Assembly: GCA_964622035.1 (NCBI GenBank)
Contig: CAZUPF010000031.1
Location: 1-6,943 of the forward strand
Reading direction: 5' to 3'
From: CAZUPF01 sp964622035
GTDB taxonomy: Bacteria > Patescibacteriota > WWE3 > JAUXAW01 > JAYEID01
Length of the DNA stretch: 6,943 nucleotides
Positions 1 through 5,192 of the stretch are shown piece by piece (the first letter of the stretch is position 1; each line of letters opens with the position of its first letter). The notes under the pieces were generated by a model. It saw nothing but the letters and a program-made list of their open reading frames with translations. It ran no database searches and was not told the DNA's origin. A program made the translations under genes and the position numbers.

Positions 1-49
1 CAAGAGAGATACCAAGTAGTACGGCGAGGAGGGCTAGGAGTTTCTTCAT
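1..49 (-). CDS. Start of a second exported protein, paralogue of the dockerin enzyme (partial)
   Basis: Reading leftwards from ATG at 49-47, 16 codons give MKKLLALLAVLLGISL before the window ends. This is a lysine-plus-hydrophobic start typical of a Sec signal peptide. All 49 bases, including every synonymous position, match the start of the large minus-strand gene at 3245-3197. The gene lies 52 bases beyond the stop codon of that gene and in the same orientation, so the two are tandem and may share a transcript. No Shine-Dalgarno sequence is visible; TTG directly precedes ATG here, as in the other copy, and could be an alternative start. The rest of the protein lies outside the window, so whether it is a full dockerin-bearing hydrolase is unknown. 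Its existence as a gene is inferred from the conserved start, the flanking homology and the -10-like element ahead of it. Confidence 0.72.
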   Translation of the reverse strand, partial: MKKLLALLAVLLGISL

Positions 50-57
50 CAAGATCT

Positions 58-63
58 ATTTTA
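58..63 (-). promoter_or_regulatory. Candidate -10 element (TAAAAT) for the partial gene at 49-1
   Basis: On the minus strand the sequence TGTAAAAT ends 8 bases before the ATG. TAAAAT matches the sigma-70 -10 consensus at five of six positions and is preceded directly by TG. No acceptable -35 hexamer lies 15-19 bases further upstream. The equivalent position ahead of the paralogue reads TAGAAT, so the element is kept although neighbouring bases differ. If functional, transcription would begin at or just before the start codon, giving a leaderless or almost leaderless mRNA. It could instead be inherited sequence without function, with the gene read from the upstream gene's transcript. Confidence 0.35.
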
Positions 64-101
64 CAGTATTTCTTTGGGTTGGGGGTGCGGGACTTTGGAC
101 A

Positions 102-3100
102 CTAATCTTCGTGCCCAATAATGTAGCGCAGACGACCAAAGTCCAAACCATTAACATCTCCATCGGTGTTAAAGTCGGCTTCGGGGACGGTGTCAGTTCC
201 CCAATCACCAAGTAAAATGGTGGCGTCTTGGCTGTCAATCTCCCCGTTTTGGCTAAGATCTCCTTCGTGGTAAACCACTTCGATAATGTGGGTGCCGTGC
301 CAGCTGTCATTTTCGTAGCGCAGCACTCCGTCACCACCAGTGGCGGCGATTGTGTGGGCAATGATCGGGGTTTCTCGGTAGGGAACAGTATCGTCGGGGG
401 AATCGTAGATAGTGATATCGTAGTTTCCCGGCAGCAGATTACGAAAGGAGAAGCTAACCCTCTTTCGGCCGTCGGGCCCGTAGCGGATGCCGGTATGGTT
501 CTGTATTGGGCCCGAACCATCACGTTTGCAGGTGATGCACATTTCAATTTGGTGGTGAGTATCAGCAGCATTGGTGCGGATGTCAAATTTGTGGGTTTGC
601 ACATTGAGGTCGGTGAGGGAAGCGGCTCCGAAAGAGCTGGGAATACGGGGTTTTATTTCGGTGACCCGGGTGGTGGTGGTGATCCCAAACAGACCCTGGA
701 CGATAACCTCACTAAACCCGAAACTCCCGTCCATATAGGACAAGGCGGCGTAACCGCCTACTGGAAAGGCGGGCTCCTTGTAGGGCAGGGCCTCGGCCCA
801 GAAGGGGGCGTTTTGGAGGTAACTATATGTGTTAAGTATCCCCATCGCTTTTTCCTCGAAATCCTCTTTAAACAAACCTTTGAGAATGTGGGTAACCTCT
901 CCGGAATATAATCCCGGGCCGTGCCAATCTTCTCGGGCGCACCAGTGTTCCTCGTTGTCGCGCCGGGTGAGTGGTCTCGCTCGGTAGTCGAAAGGCGGAT
1001 TTTCTCTCCAGGCGTAGGGGAGAGAGGTGAGGCCATAAGGGCCACTAAAGCTGGTGCTCGGGTTGTCAAGGGAGGTGTGAATCAGCTGCGCCTTCTCGGC
1101 CTCGTGGCCATCCCAGAAACCCGCATAGTCTAGGGTGTGCATTTGCATGGGGACGGGGAGATTGGTGTCGCTCAGGAGCCCCCCGTCACGGATGTTAGTA
1201 TCCAAGCCGCAGGTTGATTGGCCAGACGTGTCCAGGCTGTCGAGGTTACGATTGCAGCTGCTACTTGTGTACGCCGGCCTTTCCTCACCGGCGTAGTACA
1301 TAATGTCTCCCGGGGTTTTATAGATGCTAATCGTGTTGAACATCCCGGAACTCGGGTTCCAGAGTTTGCTGAAAATCTCGCCGCGGATCTGGTTGGCCTT
1401 GCTTTCTCGAGCGGTTACTTGTGCGCCTTCGCCGCGGGCGCGGTAAAGAGCGGCGAGCATTTTGTTCTGCGCATAGCGCTCGGCGTTGGGGGAGGCGATG
1501 AACCCGGTCAGCTTATCGCCATGATCGCAGTGGATTTGAAACTCCCACATATGGGTATCATCTCCAAAATCAATTAGCTGGGAAGAGGGGCCAATTTGTC
1601 CGTCCCAGCGACGGTTAGTCGTTTCGGGAAGGTCAACTATCTTTACGAAATAGTTCATAATGCTCATCCTTCCGTACGCGGTGGGATGGACCTCGTTTAG
1701 GAAAGCGAAATCGCTGGTGGTTGTTACATAGTCGTAGATTATCTTAGACATAGACCAGTAGTTGAAGCTGTATTCAATGTCATCTCCGCGGTTTCGTCCG
1801 AGAATATTGTCATAGGCTCGTTCTTTGGACCAATCTAGGGCCAGATATTTGATGATTTCCTCTTTGAGGCCCGGGGGGTCAGCCAGCGCCCAGGCGTAGC
1901 TAAACCGCGCCGTGGCCCAAGGATACATCCCGCCACACTGCCCAAAGAAGGGAATCATTTGGACATAGGTATCTTTGAGATTAAGTGGTTCCAGCCCATT
2001 GTGGTTAGCACCGACGGTGCTGGGGTCTTTCTTGAAGGTGTTGAAGGGTAGGTTAAAGAAGGAGTTTTCATACATCTGTTTGAGGGCGGACTGTTTCGGC
2101 GCATCAAACTTGGGAAAGTTTTGGTAGAGGGCAGACAGCTCATCGTTAGCCGTCTTATCGGCATTTTCCTCAATGCTGTCGATGCTGAATCCCCCGAGCC
2201 ATTTACCAACTTTTTGCCGACAGGCCTCCCGATTGGCGGCTCCGCCAATAGCGACAATGAGGGCAATGTCGTAGCTGGAGTTGGCCAGCTCTATATCTGG
2301 TTGGAAGTGGATTCCGATAGTGGAGCCGTCAATTCCTCCCGTGTCCCCGTTAGCACCATTTAATTCTGGAGACTGCTCTTCCTCAAAGTCTTCAAAGATT
2401 TTACGGTGCCCTGACTTGATAAGAATGTCATCGTCAGTAATTATGTCTTCTGTGGTGTGATCCTCAATATGTGAGGTGAATGTGTATGTTTCTGCCTCTT
2501 TACTGGTAACGACTTTAAACGGCATACAGACGGTGGCCCCTCCGTTGAGCCGGCCGTAATAATAAAACTCGTCGTGGCGGGACTCGTTGCGGTAGGCTTT
2601 GCCGCGATCCGAGCAGCGATTGTGGTCTTCGCAGCCATTATTGAACCAGGTGCCTTCCAGCCCCCCCAGCTTGCCGATGCGGGGAATATTGATCCAGAAG
2701 AGAAGGCCCATGTCATCATTGGGAGCGGCGACACCAGCCGAATGGTGGTAGTTGATATTGAGTTTCAGAGCTAAGGAGCGGGAGTTAGGGAGACCGAATT
2801 TGGTGCCGGTGATGCGGTGGCCCCCACCCCCACCGAGGTAGTCTTTGGTCACCACCAGTTTGTGCGGGTACCAGGTACCCTCCTCTAGCGAGGAGGGGCT
2901 TTCCCAGACGCGGTATTGCTCGTTCGAAAAACCAAGGCCGACATTGAATCCGTCAGCGTACTGCTCCATACCCAACTCGTAATTGAAGTCCCGCACTGCC
3001 GAGTAGTACGGCAAGGCGTGGAAGCCGCCGAGGTGCCCGGCGAAGACCCGATCGTCCGGGAGGGCGAACTCCTGCATAGTGACCTTGTCGGAGGTAACCT

Positions 3101-3245
3101 GTAGCGCATCCGGGAGATACTGGTACATTGTTTTCATCTCCTGGTAGCTTTTGGAGAAGTCACTAATGACCAGGGCGTGGGCCTCCTTATGGGGAACAAG
3201 AGAGATACCAAGTAGTACGGCGAGGAGGGCTAGGAGTTTCTTCAT
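102..3245 (-). CDS. Secreted six-hairpin glycoside hydrolase-like protein with C-terminal type I dockerin
   Basis: The product has 1047 residues from ATG at 3245 (TTG at 3248 is an adjacent alternative start). Residues 1-24 are a Sec signal peptide with a likely cleavage after AHA. Residues 25 to about 360 look like a beta-rich N-terminal domain with a GGGGGH stretch at 138-143 and several cysteines. Residues about 365-860 resemble the helical toroid of GH63/GH37-like enzymes: MYPWATARFSYAWAL near 440, NRRWDG near 544, SGPYGLTSLPYAW near 734, WHGPGLYSGEVTHILKGL near 774 and FWAEALPY followed by FGFSEVIVQGLFGI (815-854). Asp548 and Glu818 are candidate catalytic acids by position, not proven. 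Residues 865-992 look like a C-terminal beta domain. Residues 995-1044 form a dockerin: two 12-residue calcium loops starting at Asp996 and Asp1024, each followed by a helix. It probably acts outside the cell on a glycan, docked to a cohesin-bearing partner; the substrate cannot be told. There is no clear Shine-Dalgarno sequence. The fold assignment is family-level inference, whereas the dockerin and signal peptide are directly visible. Confidence 0.85.
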   Translation of the reverse strand: MKKLLALLAVLLGISLVPHKEAHALVISDFSKSYQEMKTMYQYLPDALQVTSDKVTMQEFALPDDRVFAGHLGGFHALPYYSAVRDFNYELGMEQYADGFNVGLGFSNEQYRVWESPSSLEEGTWYPHKLVVTKDYLGGGGGHRITGTKFGLPNSRSLALKLNINYHHSAGVAAPNDDMGLLFWINIPRIGKLGGLEGTWFNNGCEDHNRCSDRGKAYRNESRHDEFYYYGRLNGGATVCMPFKVVTSKEAETYTFTSHIEDHTTEDIITDDDILIKSGHRKIFEDFEEEQSPELNGANGDTGGIDGSTIGIHFQPDIELANSSYDIALIVAIGGAANREACRQKVGKWLGGFSIDSIEENADKTANDELSALYQNFPKFDAPKQSALKQMYENSFFNLPFNTFKKDPSTVGANHNGLEPLNLKDTYVQMIPFFGQCGGMYPWATARFSYAWALADPPGLKEEIIKYLALDWSKERAYDNILGRNRGDDIEYSFNYWSMSKIIYDYVTTTSDFAFLNEVHPTAYGRMSIMNYFVKIVDLPETTNRRWDGQIGPSSQLIDFGDDTHMWEFQIHCDHGDKLTGFIASPNAERYAQNKMLAALYRARGEGAQVTARESKANQIRGEIFSKLWNPSSGMFNTISIYKTPGDIMYYAGEERPAYTSSSCNRNLDSLDTSGQSTCGLDTNIRDGGLLSDTNLPVPMQMHTLDYAGFWDGHEAEKAQLIHTSLDNPSTSFSGPYGLTSLPYAWRENPPFDYRARPLTRRDNEEHWCAREDWHGPGLYSGEVTHILKGLFKEDFEEKAMGILNTYSYLQNAPFWAEALPYKEPAFPVGGYAALSYMDGSFGFSEVIVQGLFGITTTTRVTEIKPRIPSSFGAASLTDLNVQTHKFDIRTNAADTHHQIEMCITCKRDGSGPIQNHTGIRYGPDGRKRVSFSFRNLLPGNYDITIYDSPDDTVPYRETPIIAHTIAATGGDGVLRYENDSWHGTHIIEVVYHEGDLSQNGEIDSQDATILLGDWGTDTVPEADFNTDGDVNGLDFGRLRYIIGHED

Positions 3246-3278
3246 CAAGATTTATTCTACACTATTTCTCCGGCTTGG
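3197..3278 (-). repeat. Direct repeat, copy B: start of the dockerin gene and its upstream DNA
   Basis: This is the partner of the repeat at 1-82. The first 55 bases are identical to copy A. The coding part is conserved even at silent sites, while the adjacent non-coding 27 bases carry six differences. That contrast fits recent duplication with selection or gene conversion acting on the signal-peptide segment. Confidence 0.9.
3254..3259 (-). promoter_or_regulatory. Candidate -10 element (TAGAAT) of the dockerin-protein gene
   Basis: The minus strand reads TGTAGAAT, then 8 bases, then ATG. TAGAAT matches the -10 consensus at five of six positions. The hexamers 15-19 bases upstream (for example CACTCC) do not resemble a -35 box. 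A start point about 6-8 bases downstream would fall on or next to TTG/ATG, which would explain why no Shine-Dalgarno sequence is present. This is inference from spacing, supported by conservation at 58-63. Confidence 0.4.
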
Positions 3279-3339
3279 AGTGCAGGAAAAAGAAAGCGAG
3301 CTATTGACTAGGTCCCGGTTGTGGGAACTGTTGTCATTT

Positions 3340-3353
3340 GAGGCTTGCGCCTC
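3340..3353 (-). other. Small GC-rich hairpin with a GCAA tetraloop in the divergent spacer
   Basis: The plus strand reads GAGGC-TTGC-GCCTC. On the minus strand this is GAGGC-GCAA-GCCTC, a five-pair stem closed by a GNRA-type loop. Next to it (3351-3370) the phrase CTCCGG occurs twice, separated by six bases. There is no T-run on either side, so it is not an intrinsic terminator. It could be an operator, an RNA structure on a longer minus-strand transcript, or chance in GC-rich DNA. The rest of the 181-base spacer holds the two divergent promoter candidates and no gene I can support. Confidence 0.3.
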
Positions 3354-3399
3354 CGGCTCTCGCTCCGGGGGACAGGCCTTATTAGCGGTTGGCAAGTTG

Positions 3400-3405
3400 T
3401 ATAGT
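3400..3405 (+). promoter_or_regulatory. Candidate -10 element (TATAGT) for recA
   Basis: TGTATAGT lies 21 bases before the recA ATG. TATAGT matches the consensus at five of six positions and has TG directly in front, like the other promoter candidates in this window. The hexamer at 17-base spacing (CCTTAT) is a poor -35. The predicted leader would be about 15 bases with no Shine-Dalgarno sequence. No LexA-type SOS box (CTGT-N8-ACAG or CGAAC-N4-GTTCG) was found in 3246-3426, so damage control is not visible here. Confidence 0.35.
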
Positions 3406-3426
3406 TTATGGTAGCCTGACTCTGTA

Positions 3427-4482
3427 ATGGGCAAGAAAGTTCCTGGAAAATTAGAGGCTCTGGAAACGGCAATTGAAAGCATTGAGTCGCAGTTTGGTAA
3501 GGGGTCTATTATGCGCCTGGGCGGGGACGACCCTCTGGAAGGAGTTAGCGTTATCTCCACTGGGTGTATTGCCCTAGATTTAGCTTTGGGGGTGGGGGGA
3601 GTGCCGCGCGGGCGGGTGGTCGAGATTTTTGGCCCCGAAGGTTCGGGAAAAACGACCCTAGCCTTACACATCGTGGCTGAGGCGCAGAAAGAGGGGGGAA
3701 CGGCAGCTTTTATCGATGCGGAGCATGCGCTAGACCCCGTCTACGCTCGTAATTTAGGGGTCGATGTGGAGGATTTGTTAATCTCCCAACCGGACACGGG
3801 GGAGCAGGGGTTGGAAATTACCGAGCGCCTGGTGCGTTCGGGTGCGGTCGATGTGGTGGTTGTTGATTCCGTGGCCGCTTTGGTTCCGCGAGCGGAAATT
3901 GAGGGGGAGATGGGGGATGTCCATATCGGTTTGCAGGCGCGTCTAATGAGCCAAGCGCTGCGTAAGCTGGCGGGAGCGATTAGCCGCTCTCGGACAACGG
4001 TGGTCTTCATCAACCAGCTGCGGATGAAAATCGGGATTCTTTTCGGTAATCCCGAGACCACTCCCGGAGGGCGGGCGCTGAAGTTTTATTCTTCGGTGCG
4101 GATGGATATCCGACCGCGCGGCAAAATTACCGAGGGTGAAAAGAGTATTGGGAGTCGGGTCAAGGTTAAGGTGGTTAAAAACAAAGTGGCCCCGCCGTTT
4201 CGGACTGCGGAGTTTGACATTATGTATGGTAAGGGGATTTCTAAGGAAGGTGCTCTTTTGGATGTGGCGGTGGAGATGGGTATTATCGATAAAGCGGGGG
4301 CTTGGTACTCCTACGGAAAAGAGCGACTTGGCCAGGGCCGCGAGGCGGTCAAGGCCCATCTGATCGAGAACCCAAAACTGGCGGTAGAGATTGAGAAGAA
4401 GATTAAAACCAAGGCCCGCGAAGAAGGCGCGCCGATCGAGGTTGGCGTAGAAGAAGAGAGTGCTGCAGATCACCGCGATTAA
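3427..4482 (+). CDS. recA: RecA recombinase
   Basis: RecA forms ATP-dependent filaments on single-stranded DNA, catalyses strand exchange and, where LexA is present, stimulates its self-cleavage. The 351-residue product is full length for the family. Visible motifs are the Walker A loop GPEGSGKTT at 69-77 (most RecAs have GPESSGKTT), the catalytic glutamate E99 in IDAEHALDP, the Walker B strand VDVVVVDS ending near D147, the L1 segment EMGDVHIGLQARLMSQALRKL from 161 and the L2 segment NQLRMKIGILFGNPETTPGG at 196-215. The C-terminal tail is acidic (EVGVEEESAADHRD), as in other RecAs where it moderates DNA binding. ATG 3427 is chosen because an in-frame TAG lies at 3412-3414 and MGKKVPGKLEALETAIESIE matches the usual RecA N-terminus. 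The leader lacks an obvious Shine-Dalgarno sequence. The end overlaps recX, suggesting an operon. Confidence 0.98.
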   Translation: MGKKVPGKLEALETAIESIESQFGKGSIMRLGGDDPLEGVSVISTGCIALDLALGVGGVPRGRVVEIFGPEGSGKTTLALHIVAEAQKEGGTAAFIDAEHALDPVYARNLGVDVEDLLISQPDTGEQGLEITERLVRSGAVDVVVVDSVAALVPRAEIEGEMGDVHIGLQARLMSQALRKLAGAISRSRTTVVFINQLRMKIGILFGNPETTPGGRALKFYSSVRMDIRPRGKITEGEKSIGSRVKVKVVKNKVAPPFRTAEFDIMYGKGISKEGALLDVAVEMGIIDKAGAWYSYGKERLGQGREAVKAHLIENPKLAVEIEKKIKTKAREEGAPIEVGVEEESAADHRD

Positions 4483-5068
4483 ACCCCAAAAGAAAGACAG
4501 CCGCTTCAACATTTTTCTTGATGGTAAATTCTCTTTTGGCCTAGACGAGGCGACCCTGGTTCGTGAAAAACTATCCGTCGGTCAGGAACTGTCCCCGGAG
4601 CGCATTGCTACATTAACGCAGGCTAATGAGGTGGGTAAGCTGCTTGATAAGGGTCTACGCTTTCTCTCTTTCCGTCCGCGTTCAGAGAGAGAGGTTCGGC
4701 GGAGGTTGCTGAGGAGGCAAAAGCGGCGAGGGGCGGAGGAGGAGCAAGGGGGTTTGGTTGGAGAGACGATCAGCAGATTGAGAGATTTGGGGTACATAAA
4801 CGACGCCGAGTTTGCTTCTTGGTGGGTGGAGCAGCGGATCCGCTTTCGCCCGCGGGGTAAGCTGCTTTTGAAAAGTGAGCTTTTTGAAAAGGGTGTTGCT
4901 CGGGAGGTAATTGAGGACGCATTGCGGGAGTATTCCCTTGAGGACGAGATTGGCTGGGCAAAGAAGCTTGCGGAAAAACGTCGGGATGAGTGCCGGGAGA
5001 GGTTGGCTGCTTATCTGGCTCGCCGCGGCTTTACGTGGGAGGTGGTTGGACGGGTTTTGCCCCGTTGA
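4460..5068 (+). CDS. recX: RecX, regulator of RecA
   Basis: RecX binds RecA filaments and modulates their growth, usually as an inhibitor. The 202-residue product falls between the E. coli (166) and B. subtilis (264) lengths. It has the extended N-terminal segment of Gram-positive-type RecX (ITAIKPQKKDSRFNIFLDGKFSFGL) followed by the three-helix repeats: SFRPRSEREVRRRLLRRQ near 70-87, LGYINDAEFASWWVEQR at 110-126, RPRGKLLLKSELFEKGV at 130-146 and a last repeat ending RRGFTWEVVGRVLPR. The start is GTG at 4460, inside the recA tail, preceded by the purine-rich GAAGAAGAGA that can serve as ribosome binding site. The 23-base overlap with recA suggests translational coupling, which would keep RecX at a level tied to RecA. 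A basic and glutamate-rich insert (RRQKRRGAEEEQGG, 85-98) lies between the first two repeats. Confidence 0.95.
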   Translation: MLQITAIKPQKKDSRFNIFLDGKFSFGLDEATLVREKLSVGQELSPERIATLTQANEVGKLLDKGLRFLSFRPRSEREVRRRLLRRQKRRGAEEEQGGLVGETISRLRDLGYINDAEFASWWVEQRIRFRPRGKLLLKSELFEKGVAREVIEDALREYSLEDEIGWAKKLAEKRRDECRERLAAYLARRGFTWEVVGRVLPR

Positions 5069-5081
5069 CTAGGCGGGCCGG

Positions 5082-5110
5082 TTGACCCCTGCCAAATTTC
5101 GTTGTAAGAT
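5082..5110 (+). promoter_or_regulatory. Promoter of rny (TTGACC-17-TAAGAT)
   Basis: TTGACC at 5082-5087 matches the -35 consensus at five of six positions. TAAGAT at 5105-5110 matches the -10 at four of six and is preceded by TG. The spacing is the optimal 17 bases. It begins 13 bases after the recX stop, in the only sizeable gap of the plus-strand block. The predicted start point is near 5117, giving a leader of about 75 bases. It is the best-formed promoter in the window and suggests that rny-ymdB can be transcribed independently of recA-recX. Confidence 0.65.
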
Positions 5111-5177
5111 AGGCTTATATGTTTGCTAACTACCATCATGAATTTGCGCTTTACAGATTTAGAGGTTTATTTGCAAC

Positions 5178-5185
5178 AAGGAGGA
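5178..5185 (+). promoter_or_regulatory. Strong ribosome binding site of rny
   Basis: AAGGAGGA sits 7 bases before ATG 5193 and is a near-perfect anti-16S match. It fixes the rny start and contrasts with recA and the dockerin-protein gene, which have none. Confidence 0.85.
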
Positions 5186-5192
5186 CCAAACA

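Larger units (their letters stand above)
1..82 (-). repeat. Direct repeat, copy A: signal-peptide start plus upstream DNA
   Basis: Bases 1-55 are identical to 3197-3251. Bases 56-82 then match 3252-3278 at 21 of 27 positions without gaps, after which the similarity fades. The repeat therefore covers the first 16 codons of the gene and about 33 bases ahead of it. The left boundary is cut by the window edge. It looks like the end of a tandem gene duplication rather than a mobile element: no terminal inverted repeats or transposase are visible. Confidence 0.9.

Noticed and set aside
50..101. Terminator between the two tandem minus-strand genes
   Set aside because: No stem of useful length followed by T residues was found on the minus strand, so read-through remains possible.
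228..911. Plus-strand open frame of 227 codons
   Set aside because: It is antisense to the 3' part of the dockerin enzyme gene, has no recognisable motif or ribosome binding site, and the minus-strand frame carries clear dockerin and enzyme motifs.
2819..2838. G-run on the minus strand as a possible quadruplex
   Set aside because: Only two runs of five G are present where four are needed; it simply encodes the GGGGGH stretch.
3002..3221. Eleven-base repeat AGTAGTACGGC at 3002 and 3211
   Set aside because: It is short, falls in different reading contexts, has no similar flanks, and is probably chance.
3151..3414. Plus-strand frame of 87 codons running into the recA leader
   Set aside because: It begins inside the signal-peptide region of the opposite gene, has no ribosome binding site, and the encoded sequence looks like translated GC-rich spacer.
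3246..3426. LexA/SOS box ahead of recA
   Set aside because: No CTGT-N8-ACAG or CGAAC-N4-GTTCG palindrome could be found on either strand.
3943..4512. Minus-strand open frame of 189 codons across recA and recX
   Set aside because: It is a shadow of two certain genes, with low-complexity composition and no family signature.
5050..5065. Inverted repeat ACGGG-TTTTGC-CCCGT at the end of recX, as a terminator
   Set aside because: The stem is only five pairs, lies within the coding end and is not followed by a T-run.
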